Part shown: positions 25,897 to 35,522 of the stretch, piece after piece
How the letters are laid out: the number at the start of each line of letters is the position of its first letter
How positions within the stretch are numbered: position 1 is the stretch's first letter
Source of the DNA: Paludibacteraceae bacterium
GTDB taxonomy: Bacteria > Bacteroidota > Bacteroidia > Bacteroidales > Paludibacteraceae
Length of the DNA stretch: 64,000 bases
Direction of reading: 5' to 3'
Assembly (NCBI GenBank): GCA_905235225.1
Contig: CAJOKE010000007.1
Location: 1-64,000, forward strand
Position numbers and translations under genes: made by a program
The notes under the pieces: model-generated
Database searches by the model: none
Seen by the model: the letters and a program-made list of their open reading frames with translations, nothing else
What the model was told of the DNA's origin: nothing

Positions 25897-26868
25897 ATGA
25901 AAAAGATTCTTAGTATAATGCTTGTGGCTGCACTGGCTTTGCCGATGTTTGCCGAAAAGCAGAGTCCTGAAGAAGTAGCCAATGCTGATTATTCAGGTTG
26001 GCTCCCCGCACAAGGCGACTTCTTCATCGGTTTCTCTGTCGATCCTTTCGCCAACTTCGTAGGAAAAATGTTCTCCAACGGTGGCGCAACTCCTGATAAC
26101 TATACACGCCAAGACGATTATAACATCGGCGGACAAGGACTCGGCTACAACGCTAACAGCAATTGGGCAAAACTCACCAGCCCTGTCGTTTCAATCATGG
26201 GCGGATATATGATTACTGACAACCTCGGTATCAAAGCCAACATCGGTGTTATCGTTGATTACCAGCGCACACTCACCAACGTGGACGACCAGGCTGCACT
26301 CTTCGAAAACCCCTTCTCACGCGCTCAAGTGCAAGATGAGAAAATCCAGGGGCAATATGGTGGTAGCTTTGCTGCCGGCGTAGAATACCGTGTCGGTAAA
26401 AAACGTGTGCAGGGTGTCTTCGGAGCTGGCTTGATGTATGCTTTCCAGACAAGCAGCACCAAGTATAAATACGGTAATGCCATCACCGCTATGAACCAGG
26501 TTCCGCTTGTTGCAGACCCCACTGTTTACAACAACCCCGAACCCGGCGTATTTGCAGATGCACGTATCATCAATGACGCCACTTCCGATCTCGGCGCAGG
26601 TAACGAAGCCTTCTGGCATCGCTTTGGTCTCTACACCACCGTGGGCGTAGAATGGTTCGTTGCTCCAAAAATCGCGCTCGGTCTTAATGTGAACCTCGAC
26701 CTCCTCTACAAATGGTCGAACAACGTTTGCAAACAGTATGAAGGATACAACCTCCTCACCGGACAAGTTGAAACTTATACTGACACCCGCGGCGTAGCTA
26801 ACTACCAAGGCGTTACTTTCGGTACCGAGAACATTGGTGCTAACCTCTATATGAACTTCTTCTTCTAA
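25897..26868 (+). CDS. Outer-membrane beta-barrel protein
   Basis: 323 residues. A signal peptide (MKKILSIMLVAALALPMFA) is followed by alternating amphipathic strands rich in Gly and aromatics (FFIGFSVDPFANFVG, VVSIMGGYMITDNLGIKANIGV, RFGLYTTVGVEWFVAPKIAL), ending in a terminal-Phe strand NIGANLYMNFFF, as expected for BAM-dependent barrels. Function unknown. Codon bias is as strong as in the lipoprotein upstream. A strong terminator follows at 26936-26966. Confidence 0.87.
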   Translation: MKKILSIMLVAALALPMFAEKQSPEEVANADYSGWLPAQGDFFIGFSVDPFANFVGKMFSNGGATPDNYTRQDDYNIGGQGLGYNANSNWAKLTSPVVSIMGGYMITDNLGIKANIGVIVDYQRTLTNVDDQAALFENPFSRAQVQDEKIQGQYGGSFAAGVEYRVGKKRVQGVFGAGLMYAFQTSSTKYKYGNAITAMNQVPLVADPTVYNNPEPGVFADARIINDATSDLGAGNEAFWHRFGLYTTVGVEWFVAPKIALGLNVNLDLLYKWSNNVCKQYEGYNLLTGQVETYTDTRGVANYQGVTFGTENIGANLYMNFFF

Positions 26869-26935
26869 AAAGGAGAAATGGAATATATAGGCAACCTATG
26901 ACTCGTAGGATTTCTATGATTCATAGTTTTCCGAC

Positions 26936-26966
26936 AAAAAGAAAGGCGGTTTTCCGCCTTTCTTTT
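26936..26966 (+). terminator. Intrinsic terminator of the lipoprotein/barrel operon
   Basis: A perfect inverted repeat AAAAAGAAAGGCGG-TTT-CCGCCTTTCTTTTT with a T-rich 3' side, 67 bp after the barrel gene. Confidence 0.9.
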
Positions 26967-26983
26967 TGTTTTTTACCGAAAAA

Positions 26984-27015
26984 TTTGCATATATCCGAAT
27001 TTCTTCGTACCTTTG
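26984..27015 (+). promoter_or_regulatory. Promoter of the 27-kb surface-protein operon
   Basis: TTTG 26984-26987, a 20-bp spacer and TACCTTTG 27008-27015. The predicted start is about 33 nt ahead of ATG 27055. Confidence 0.85.
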
Positions 27016-27054
27016 CGCCCAAATTTAGCATTCAACCATAAAACATTACCCATT

Positions 27055-30000
27055 ATGAAAAAACTCTTTACCATTCTCGCAGCAACTTGCTGCCTCGCTA
27101 ATCTGCTTGCTGATGATAATTATCAGCCGGACAATGCCATTGTCAGCATTGGTCCATCCTATATAACCGGGGCTGCCCTGCGTGCTGGCGAAATTCCGGA
27201 ACTCAAAGCCGGTGAACTCTTCTACGATGCCGCCACACACACACTCACCATGTCAAACGTGGAGATTGAGGCTTCTTCCGGAATCGCCGCATTGACTTTA
27301 AGTTGCGCGCAAATGGACGCAAGCGACCAGAACATGAATATCCGCCTCATTGGTAACAACACGATTACCATGACCAAGTCAAAAACCATGTCTATGTATC
27401 TTGGTACCGGCCATTTCGTATTCAGCGGAATGAACGGAACCTTGAATATTTATAGCAACGAAGGACGGGCTTTAACCCTCTCCTGCGAAAGCTTCACACT
27501 AAAAGAAGGCTGCCACATCTACGCAGGCGCACAAAGTACATATTATGCCGCTGCCGGAATAGCTGTCTTTTTTGCAGACCCTGCCGTTACCATTGATTGT
27601 GCTAAATTGGATGCTTGGGGAACACAATGTTCAATTTCCGGATGTAACCCGACCCTCATTGATGCAGTTCAAAGCACTAACTATGAATACAGCACTAAAA
27701 AATCTGCTTTCGTGGACGGCTCTGACAATATCGTTAATTCAACTGCCGTTTCCTTTACTGCTACCAAATATCTCCTTTTTGCTATGACCGAAAACGATAC
27801 CCACGGCACTGTTACCATGACCGTGGACGGCAATACAGTCTCCAACCCCTACCGTTTCACGGATTCCGAAATAGGTCAGAACGTAAATATCTCCGTCACA
27901 CCCGATAACGATTGGACATTCAAAAACTGGGATATGCATAACGTTACCGAATCCGGCAGCAAGAAAAATGCGGACACCTATATCACACTCGCAGCAGCAA
28001 ACCAGCTTGCTGTCGCAAGACTCAAATACACCCAACCCGCTACACCAACACGCCCTTGGTATCTGCTAAGTAATTCATGGAACTCCATCTTTATTACCGA
28101 AAACCTCGCGGACGGACCCGGAGAATCAACGGTATCCCTTTCACAAATCACCCACAAAACAATACTCTTCTCCACCTATGCCAATGGACATATATATTAT
28201 ATAGAAAAAGGAACAGGTGCCTATGACTATTTCTTCTATTCCGTTGACATAGACCCTACAAGCGGAACACTCTCCAACCGGCAGCCAATCACCCTCAGCA
28301 CCACATACGCCGGCTATCAGGCTCTCTGTTATAGCTTCGCCGACAATGTATTCTATACCGCCGTCAATAGCGGCGGCAAGCAATGGCTTGCTTCCATCAC
28401 TATGAGCGGTAAAACCACACTGATCGGCGAACTCAAAGGGGCTAACTTCAATGCCGGTTACAACCGCTACTTCTGCGCTTTGGCTGCTGATAGCAAGGGC
28501 AATCTCTACGGCATGTACTATAATGGCGAATCGATCACCGCCAATGACAATTTCCGACTTGGTATGTCCCTCTACAATATTGATCCCGCTACCGCATCCA
28601 CCGTTTTTGTCGGTAAGACCGGACACTATGGCAAAGCATCCGGCTGCGCTATGGCATTCGACTATGCCACCGATGAACTGGTTGCCATATTCGCTAACAC
28701 CGATGAAGCGCACTGGGCAACCATCAATACCCTCACCGGGCAGGCTACCCAACTGAGCGATTCCAAATATGAAGCTAATGGTTTATTCCAGATTCTTCCG
28801 GGCAAACATTCACTCACAGTATATACCGACCCCGAATTCGGTGAAGCCGCTATCAACGGAACAGCCACATCCGGCTATTATCTTGAAGGTACCACCGTTT
28901 CACTCTCCGCTAAACCGACCCGCGGCGAATATCAATTCGCTCAATGGGAAGACGGCAATACCGACAACCCGCGCGACTATGTCATTACCGATCAGGATGT
29001 CACACTCAAAGCCGACTTCGAACTCAAAAGCGATGTTGAGATATACCCCGTCTCCGTGCTGAATCCTTTTGGATACATGCCGCTCACTAACTACACTCCC
29101 GGACAGAACAAAGAAAACAATGCCAACATCTCCGCCGGCTACATCGAATACAACCCCGAAACAAACAGACTCATAATAAACAACCTCAGTTTGACCGGCG
29201 ATAACCGCGCATGCCTCCGTATCGGTGATGAAAACGAAGCACGCGCCACCGTCAAAATCTATATGATTGACGGTAATAGTTTGGTATCATCCGGCGATAT
29301 GGCAAGCGAAGCCTGCCTCGAATTGACCAACGCTGACGTGACCTTCGAAGGTCCCGGCTCAGCCAATATTGACGGTCAATTCAAAGGAAGCGGTATCAAA
29401 CTCAATAATGCCGACCTTACATTCAACGGCGCAACCGTCAATGTTTCCGCATCTGAATACGGAATCTTCGGAACCGGTTCTGAAACAGTCACTTTCCGCG
29501 GCGCAATGGTTACGGTAAAGGGAACAAACACTGCCGCTATCGCTGCTATCAGTGACATGCCGATCGAATACTGCGATATAACAGCACCGTCTGTTAACAC
29601 CGCATTCAATGCTGAAACACAACAGGTTGAGGATAACAACAATGTGGTCAAAGGGCTGAACAACCCTGTTGTCTTCCAGCCGTGGAACTCCGTTCAATGC
29701 TACCCCGTTAATGAAGGTACCGGCACATTCACCATCACCACGGAAACAGAAACCTTCGAAAATATTGCATGGGTTCAACCCGAAGAAAAATATACCATCA
29801 CAGCCGAACCCGTTTCAGGCTACGACTTCGGCTACTGGCACAGCGGACTCTCTCTGTCTGATGAAGAGCTGGTCAATGCCACCACTCCCGAACAGACAAT
29901 GGGTATCACCTCAGTCTCTGTTACTGCGCAGTTCTTCTATGACGCCAAATCCGATGCTACATGGTACGGCGTCAATAACAATAAGTTCATATCCTTCATG

Positions 30001-31023
30001 ATGAGCGACCACGGTGCCGAAGTTGCCAAAGCGACTTCCAATGCCGCCGGTGTCAAAGCGGGCGACTTCATGGACGGACAATGGGTGTTCCTTAATAGCA
30101 GTGTACAGTCCATGCCATTCAGCCAACTCATTGACGGTGAAGAAATGCCGGACTATATGAACACCGAGAAAATTGCTAACACCACGCAGGACCTGACCGA
30201 CATGGCATACGACATCGCCAATAATGTCACCTATGCCGTTGCCGGCTCCAAACTGTTCCGCCTGAACATTGAGGACAGCAAACTGGATGAATTAGGCACC
30301 TTCCAAATGGACGGTTCGACAAAAACCATCATCGCCATTGCCGTGGATAAAAAAGGTACTATATATGCACTCCAACCCGGCGACCCCGGTGTTTTATACA
30401 CAGTCGCCCTCATTGACGAAGAACTCAAAAAGGTAGAACTCGAACCTGTCGGAAGTAACAACGGTTCCGTCGGCGAATATGTTCCGTCTTCCGCACACGC
30501 TCTGGCATTCGACTATGCAACGGATGAACTTTTCTGGGGAGCAAGCGACTATATCAGACTCATTGATACTGAATCCGCAAAAACATTCATTGTAGCCGAT
30601 CTCGGTTTCCAAAAAGGTTCACAGGGAGTAGTCAAATCCATGCACCGCATGGCGCAGCTATATAAGATTACCGTCAAACTTGGTCCCGACTGCGAAGATA
30701 TGGGTACCGTATCCGTTAACAATGTCGGATTCGGAAACGGCAAATTCATCGGCGGCACAAAAGCCACCATTACTGCCACTCCCGCTGACGGATACCACTT
30801 CCTCTACTGGAAACGCGGCACCTCTGACACGGAATACAAAGACGCAGTCTATACTTTCAATGTCAATGCCAATCGGACATATTACGCATACTTTGCCAAG
30901 AATGCCCAAGCCATTGATAATATAGAGTCCGACACACAAGCTGAGAAAATACTAATCGACGGACACCTATATATTATTAAAGAGGGCAGAACATACACCC
31001 CGCAAGGTGCCTTGGTAAAATAA
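27055..31023 (+). CDS. Giant secreted protein with pectate-like beta modules and InlB-type repeats
   Basis: 1322 residues, unknown function. It has a signal peptide (MKKLFTILAATCCLANLLA). Two parallel-beta-like modules of the kind ELFYDAATHTLTMSNVEIE / YIEYNPETNRLIINNLSL lie near residues 30-190 and 660-850. Three divergent InlB/Listeria-Bacteroides-like repeats end in FKNW, FAQWEDGN and FLYWKRGT. Two propeller-like segments share the phrase AFDYATDELVAIF/AFDYATDELFWGA. The C-terminal tail ILIDGHLYIIKEGRTYTPQG is shared with three other secreted proteins here. It is a paralogue in architecture of the 35523 protein. It is followed after 19 nt by a C69 peptidase gene, so the two are likely co-transcribed. 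Confidence 0.85.
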   Translation: MKKLFTILAATCCLANLLADDNYQPDNAIVSIGPSYITGAALRAGEIPELKAGELFYDAATHTLTMSNVEIEASSGIAALTLSCAQMDASDQNMNIRLIGNNTITMTKSKTMSMYLGTGHFVFSGMNGTLNIYSNEGRALTLSCESFTLKEGCHIYAGAQSTYYAAAGIAVFFADPAVTIDCAKLDAWGTQCSISGCNPTLIDAVQSTNYEYSTKKSAFVDGSDNIVNSTAVSFTATKYLLFAMTENDTHGTVTMTVDGNTVSNPYRFTDSEIGQNVNISVTPDNDWTFKNWDMHNVTESGSKKNADTYITLAAANQLAVARLKYTQPATPTRPWYLLSNSWNSIFITENLADGPGESTVSLSQITHKTILFSTYANGHIYYIEKGTGAYDYFFYSVDIDPTSGTLSNRQPITLSTTYAGYQALCYSFADNVFYTAVNSGGKQWLASITMSGKTTLIGELKGANFNAGYNRYFCALAADSKGNLYGMYYNGESITANDNFRLGMSLYNIDPATASTVFVGKTGHYGKASGCAMAFDYATDELVAIFANTDEAHWATINTLTGQATQLSDSKYEANGLFQILPGKHSLTVYTDPEFGEAAINGTATSGYYLEGTTVSLSAKPTRGEYQFAQWEDGNTDNPRDYVITDQDVTLKADFELKSDVEIYPVSVLNPFGYMPLTNYTPGQNKENNANISAGYIEYNPETNRLIINNLSLTGDNRACLRIGDENEARATVKIYMIDGNSLVSSGDMASEACLELTNADVTFEGPGSANIDGQFKGSGIKLNNADLTFNGATVNVSASEYGIFGTGSETVTFRGAMVTVKGTNTAAIAAISDMPIEYCDITAPSVNTAFNAETQQVEDNNNVVKGLNNPVVFQPWNSVQCYPVNEGTGTFTITTETETFENIAWVQPEEKYTITAEPVSGYDFGYWHSGLSLSDEELVNATTPEQTMGITSVSVTAQFFYDAKSDATWYGVNNNKFISFMMSDHGAEVAKATSNAAGVKAGDFMDGQWVFLNSSVQSMPFSQLIDGEEMPDYMNTEKIANTTQDLTDMAYDIANNVTYAVAGSKLFRLNIEDSKLDELGTFQMDGSTKTIIAIAVDKKGTIYALQPGDPGVLYTVALIDEELKKVELEPVGSNNGSVGEYVPSSAHALAFDYATDELFWGASDYIRLIDTESAKTFIVADLGFQKGSQGVVKSMHRMAQLYKITVKLGPDCEDMGTVSVNNVGFGNGKFIGGTKATITATPADGYHFLYWKRGTSDTEYKDAVYTFNVNANRTYYAYFAKNAQAIDNIESDTQAEKILIDGHLYIIKEGRTYTPQGALVK

Positions 31024-31042
31024 TATCCATATTACGAAAATC

Positions 31043-32710
31043 ATGAAAAAATCCATCATCCTATCAATCGGCATCCTCATCGCAGCATATGCCTACCCGT
31101 GTACCAATTTCCTCGTGGGGAAAAATGCCTCGGCGGATGGCTCAACCATCATCTCATACGCCGCTGACAGTTACACCCTTTATGGTTTCCTCCACTTCTC
31201 ACCGGCGGCAGACCATCCGAAAGGTGCCATGCGGGAAGTAAAAGACTGGGATACAGGACGCCCGCAAGGACACATTCCGCAAGTTGCCCACACCTATAAT
31301 GTGGTTGGAAACATGAACGAACACCAACTCACCATAGGTGAAACTACATGGGGCGGACGCGAAGAACTATGGGATACGGTCGGCATTGACTACGGAAGCC
31401 TTATGTACATTGCGCTCGAACGATGCAAAACGGCACGCGAAGCCATTGACTGTATGGTATCTCTCGTTGAGCAATACGGATATGCTTCGGAGGGAGAAAC
31501 ATTCTCCATCGGCGACCCGAACGAGATATGGATTATGGATATGATTGGTAAAGGTAAAGACCAAAAAGGAGCAAACTGGGTAGCCGTCCGCATTCCCGAT
31601 GACTGCATTTGCGCACACGCCAATCAAGCCAGAATAACAACCCTGCCACTCTCTGCTAAAACAAAAACTGTCGGCAACCGTGTCATCACAAAAGACGGCA
31701 ACTGCATGTGGTCAAAAGACCTAATCACCTTCGCACGAAACAAGGGATATTTCACCGGCAAGGATACCGAATTCAACTACCAAGCCTGCTTTGCTCCGTT
31801 CGACTTTACAGCCCTATATATCTGCGAAGCGCGTGTCTGGAGTTTCTTCCGTCATTTCTCAAGCGAGATGGACCGATATTTCGACTATGCGTCAGGCAAG
31901 ACCTTCCTTGAAACGGGGAAGAAAGATGCCGGCACGCCAATGCCGCTGTTCATCCGCCCCGACCGCAAAATCAGTGTACAGGACATCAAAGATTGTATGC
32001 GCGACCACTATGACGGCACTCCTCTGGACATAACACAGGGCGTTGCAGCCGGACCTTGGCACTCCAAACTGCGCTACGGCAAACTTGGTTTTCAACTTGA
32101 CTCCACCCAATATTGGTATGAGCGTCCGACAGCCACCCAACAGACAGGATGGTCCTATGTCGCACAAATGCGCGGATACAGCAACGCCAATGCGGGAGGA
32201 ATCTTCTGGTTCGGAGTGGACGATGCCGCCACCTCCGTTTATGTACCCATGTATCCGACCATCAGCCAAGTCCCTGAGTGCTTCCGCGAAGGGAATGGCG
32301 ATTTTACCAATTTCTCATGGTCCAGCGCATGGTGGGTGTTCAATGTAGTAGCGAACTGGGCATATACGAAGTACTCCGCCATGAGGCCGGAGATAACTCT
32401 TCGCCAGCAGCGATGGGAGACAGACTTCAACAACAGAGTCGCTTCCATCGACCAAGCAGTTGCTAATATGGATAACGAGGAAGCAACCGACTACCTCACC
32501 GACTATTCCTGCTCGCAGGCACAAGCAGTTACGGCAGACTGGCAGAACCTTGCTATCTACCTGCTCGTCAAATACCTTGACGGACAGGAAAAGAAAGTCA
32601 AAGACGGACACTTTGAATTAGACCGTTTCGGCGGCTGCGCCTACCCGGACAGACCGGCATATCCCGAACAATACCTACACACCATAGCACCACACACCGC
32701 ACATGAATAA
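31043..32710 (+). CDS. C69-family dipeptidase (Ntn-hydrolase)
   Basis: 555 residues. The signal peptide ends at AYAYP and is followed by CTNFLVGKNASADGSTIISY, the N-terminal nucleophile Cys and Asn-Gly-Ser context of peptidase family C69/U34 (PepD-like). WGGREELWDTVGIDYGSL, EGETFSIGDPNEIWIMDMIG and CICAHANQARI are family blocks. Maturation would expose Cys as the catalytic N-terminus. Predicted to be exported and to cleave dipeptides, perhaps from wall or dietary peptides. Its end overlaps the start of the glycogen synthase gene by 8 nt. Confidence 0.92.
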   Translation: MKKSIILSIGILIAAYAYPCTNFLVGKNASADGSTIISYAADSYTLYGFLHFSPAADHPKGAMREVKDWDTGRPQGHIPQVAHTYNVVGNMNEHQLTIGETTWGGREELWDTVGIDYGSLMYIALERCKTAREAIDCMVSLVEQYGYASEGETFSIGDPNEIWIMDMIGKGKDQKGANWVAVRIPDDCICAHANQARITTLPLSAKTKTVGNRVITKDGNCMWSKDLITFARNKGYFTGKDTEFNYQACFAPFDFTALYICEARVWSFFRHFSSEMDRYFDYASGKTFLETGKKDAGTPMPLFIRPDRKISVQDIKDCMRDHYDGTPLDITQGVAAGPWHSKLRYGKLGFQLDSTQYWYERPTATQQTGWSYVAQMRGYSNANAGGIFWFGVDDAATSVYVPMYPTISQVPECFREGNGDFTNFSWSSAWWVFNVVANWAYTKYSAMRPEITLRQQRWETDFNNRVASIDQAVANMDNEEATDYLTDYSCSQAQAVTADWQNLAIYLLVKYLDGQEKKVKDGHFELDRFGGCAYPDRPAYPEQYLHTIAPHTAHE

Positions 32711-34331
32711 ACAACCTGAATATATCTTCGAAACCTCTTGGGAGGTATGCAACCGCGTAGGCGGTATCTATGCAGTACTGTCAACTCGGGCAGCCTCCAT
32801 GCAGAAAGAACACCCGGACAAAGTATTCTTCTTTGGTCCTGACTTCGGCGCACATAGCGATCTCTATTTCAAGGAAGACAAAAAACTACTCCACACATGG
32901 ACTGATGCCATCAATAAACAATTGCCGGTCAGAGTCGGACGGTGGATGGTGCCGGGGGAACCTATTGCCATTCTACTGAAAGCCGACAACCTGTGGGCGC
33001 AAAAAGACCAAATTTATGCTTGGGCATGGGAGAAATTCGGAGTCCGCAGCCATGCTGCATACGGGGATTATGATGAATCCTGCCTCTTCGGTTACGCCGC
33101 AGGACAAGTAATGGAATCCCTTTACCATTATCTGCTGAAACCGACCGGGAAAAATGGTCAGACAGAAGATGACTTGACACCAAATGTCATGGCTCACGCC
33201 AATGAGTGGCAGACCGCTTTCTCCATTTTGTATGTCCGCGACCATTGTCCCCGAATCGGCACACTCTTTACAACGCACGCCACCGGCATAGGCCGTTCCA
33301 TAGCCGGTAATGGCAAGCCGCTATATGACTACTTTGAAGGTTACCACGGTGACCAGATGGCAGACGAACTCAATATGGTGAGCAAGCACTCTGTGGAGAA
33401 AATGGCAGCCCACTGGGCGGACTGCTTCACCACGGTCAGCGACATCACAGCACGCGAATGCGCGCAACTGCTGGACAAACCCGTAGATATAGTCACCCCC
33501 AATGGCTTTGAACCGGACTTTGTGCCACGTGCCAAAGCCTTCATTACAGCGCGCGCTTCTGCCCGCGCCGCCCTGCTTGCCACTGCCGAAAAACTACTGG
33601 ACACCAGACTTGAAGACAACTGCCTCATGCTCTGTATTGCAGGACGTTTGGAGTGGAAGAACAAAGGCATAGATGTCTTTTTCCAAGCCATGGAACGGTT
33701 GGGCGAAAAACTATACCACGCCCACATGACATCCATGCAGACCGCCACTTATGCCCGGAGTAACGTACTTGCCTTTGCCATGGTTCCGTATTTGGACAAG
33801 CCCGTTATGCGGATAGGGCGTGTCACCGTTATTTGCATTCCATTCTACCTCAACGGCAAGAATAACATGGATGCACAATCACCGGTTGCCCGCTATCTTA
33901 ACGGAAAAACATACTACGACTTGCTTGTCGGCATGGATCTGACATTATTCCCGTCCTACTATGAACCGTGGGGATACACACCGCTTGAGAGTATTGCCTT
34001 CCACGTGCCGACTATCACCACCGATGTAGCAGGATTCGGGGCATGGGCATTACAACAGGGAACGACAGGACTGAAAGACGGGGTCGCTGTAATCCACCGG
34101 ACCGACAGTAACTTTGACTATGTGGTGGACGAAGTTGCACAACATATTGTCCGATTCATGCAACAGCCGGATGAAAATATTGTCATGGCAAGAAAAGCCG
34201 CAGCCGCACTTGCCAAAAAAGCGGAATGGACAAATTTCTTCAAGTACTACCGCAAAGCATATGATATTGCTCTGAAGAAAGCCGCCGGACGAACTGAAAA
34301 AAATAATGCGCTGTCACAACAGGAATCATAA
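32703..34331 (+). CDS. Glycogen synthase (GT3-like, Bacteroidota type)
   Basis: 542 residues, cytoplasmic. It opens with FETSWEVCNRVGGIYAVLST, the UDP-sugar-binding start of eukaryote-like GT3 glycogen synthases. Later blocks include VMAHANEWQTAFSILYVRD, FTTHATGIGRSIAGNG, IVTPNGFEPDFVP, LCIAGRLEWKNKGIDVFFQA and LFPSYYEPWGYTPLESIAFH, with the catalytic Glu region E-x7-E. It elongates alpha-1,4-glucan storage polymer. Bacteroidota use this GT3-like form rather than a standard GlgA. No branching enzyme or phosphorylase is adjacent. Confidence 0.9.
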   Translation: MNKQPEYIFETSWEVCNRVGGIYAVLSTRAASMQKEHPDKVFFFGPDFGAHSDLYFKEDKKLLHTWTDAINKQLPVRVGRWMVPGEPIAILLKADNLWAQKDQIYAWAWEKFGVRSHAAYGDYDESCLFGYAAGQVMESLYHYLLKPTGKNGQTEDDLTPNVMAHANEWQTAFSILYVRDHCPRIGTLFTTHATGIGRSIAGNGKPLYDYFEGYHGDQMADELNMVSKHSVEKMAAHWADCFTTVSDITARECAQLLDKPVDIVTPNGFEPDFVPRAKAFITARASARAALLATAEKLLDTRLEDNCLMLCIAGRLEWKNKGIDVFFQAMERLGEKLYHAHMTSMQTATYARSNVLAFAMVPYLDKPVMRIGRVTVICIPFYLNGKNNMDAQSPVARYLNGKTYYDLLVGMDLTLFPSYYEPWGYTPLESIAFHVPTITTDVAGFGAWALQQGTTGLKDGVAVIHRTDSNFDYVVDEVAQHIVRFMQQPDENIVMARKAAAALAKKAEWTNFFKYYRKAYDIALKKAAGRTEKNNALSQQES

Positions 34332-34332
34332 A

Positions 34333-35196
34333 ATGCTCATCACATTACTTTTAATAATTATGACATTTCTAAGTTTCTCGGGTAAAGCGAAAGCAGCTGA
34401 ACCATCAGGACCTGTAACGTACCTCGTGTACAACGAATCAGGTATGCGTTACCGTTATGAGTACACCTACCGCAAGGACGATAACGGTGTCTGCACCCTT
34501 ACCCGTTCCGAAGGATGGAACAATGAACGCATAAAAACCGTTACCGTCTCTGACGAAACAGGCGAACAATTATGGAATATCATCAAGCGGTATAAGATGT
34601 ACAACTATAAGTCATCCTATACGCCCAACGTGGACATTCGTGACGGACAGATGTGGCATCTTCAAGCAGAATTTTCAAAAGGCAACCGTCTGTTTACCGG
34701 CGGTGATAACGCATGGCCGGATAACGGGAAAGGCATTCAGGCACTCGAACAATATCTGGATAAACTGTGGAACTCCTTTCCCCAACAAGTCGAACATATG
34801 GAATATCGAGAAACCGGCTCAACGGCCTTCCCTTTATGCTACTTTATACTTGAAAAGAATTCAGAAACAGGGCAATTCTGGCTAACCAATGCCTCTAACT
34901 GTCCGGCGCAGGCAGCCCGCAAAATTAAGGTACCGCAAACTTTTCTTGACGAACTTGCCCGACTGGTCTGTGACGAAAAGATGCACGATTACCAACGCGA
35001 TTACAGACCCTCATATCAGGTTTTAGATGGTCGCTCATGGACATTATATATTCGCTTGTCAAACACCAAAACATCCATATATTCATCCGGCTATGAATCT
35101 TTTCCCGAAGGCGAGGGGCTGCGTAAACTTGAAAAACTCTGCTGGGATATTTGGCAACAACTTGAATCGACTGCTATTCCCGCTCCCATAGAATAA
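34333..35196 (+). CDS. Exported protein of unknown function
   Basis: 287 residues with an N-terminal hydrophobic segment (MLITLLLIIMTFLSFSG) typical of a signal peptide. The body contains two related halves of about 120 residues (GEQLWNIIKRYKMYNYKSSY with DGQMWHLQAEF; FLDELARLVCDEKMHDYQRDY with DGRSWTLYIRL), indicating an internal duplication. I do not recognise the family. The ATG at 34333 starts just after the glycogen synthase stop (34331); an upstream in-frame ATG at 34306 would overlap it and spoil the signal peptide. Last gene of the 27-35 kb operon. Confidence 0.75.
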   Translation: MLITLLLIIMTFLSFSGKAKAAEPSGPVTYLVYNESGMRYRYEYTYRKDDNGVCTLTRSEGWNNERIKTVTVSDETGEQLWNIIKRYKMYNYKSSYTPNVDIRDGQMWHLQAEFSKGNRLFTGGDNAWPDNGKGIQALEQYLDKLWNSFPQQVEHMEYRETGSTAFPLCYFILEKNSETGQFWLTNASNCPAQAARKIKVPQTFLDELARLVCDEKMHDYQRDYRPSYQVLDGRSWTLYIRLSNTKTSIYSSGYESFPEGEGLRKLEKLCWDIWQQLESTAIPAPIE

Positions 35197-35273
35197 TAAT
35201 TTTACTTTAAGGCATCCATAAGGCTGCGCGAAATGCACAATCTTAAAAATCGTACATTTTTCGGGGTAAAAAA

Positions 35274-35328
35274 GGGGGTAGTTAGTTTGTCGTAACTGAG
35301 TCGTAAGTCGGTGGTAAGTGAGTCGTAT
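35274..35328. repeat. Intergenic 11-bp-periodic tandem array (5 units)
   Basis: Units GGGGGTAGTTA, GTTTGTCGTAA, CTGAGTCGTAA, GTCGGTGGTAA and GTGAGTCGTAT follow in register. The core GAGTCGTAAGT resembles, in inverse orientation, the GACTCACTTAC units at 23790. The rest of the 326-bp gap 35197-35522 is AT-rich, with a promoter at 35426 and no gene. Confidence 0.8.
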
Positions 35329-35425
35329 GCCATTTTTGAGGGCAAAATCTTAATAAACGACACTTTTTCAAATGACCGAATTAGGTTTGAATCTAACCAT
35401 AAAATATGGAAAAATAAGAAAAACA

Positions 35426-35457
35426 TTTGCATACATATAAAAAAAATTGTATCTTTG
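35426..35457 (+). promoter_or_regulatory. Promoter of the 35.5-kb surface-protein gene
   Basis: TTTG 35426-35429, a 20-bp spacer and TATCTTTG 35450-35457. The leader is about 60 nt to ATG 35523. No other promoter is visible before the NifU-like gene, so that pair may be on the same transcript. Confidence 0.8.
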
Positions 35458-35522
35458 CAGCCTGAATCAGAAAGGGAAAAAAATACATCATCGCAATATA
35501 ACCAAATTAAATTTTAATCAAG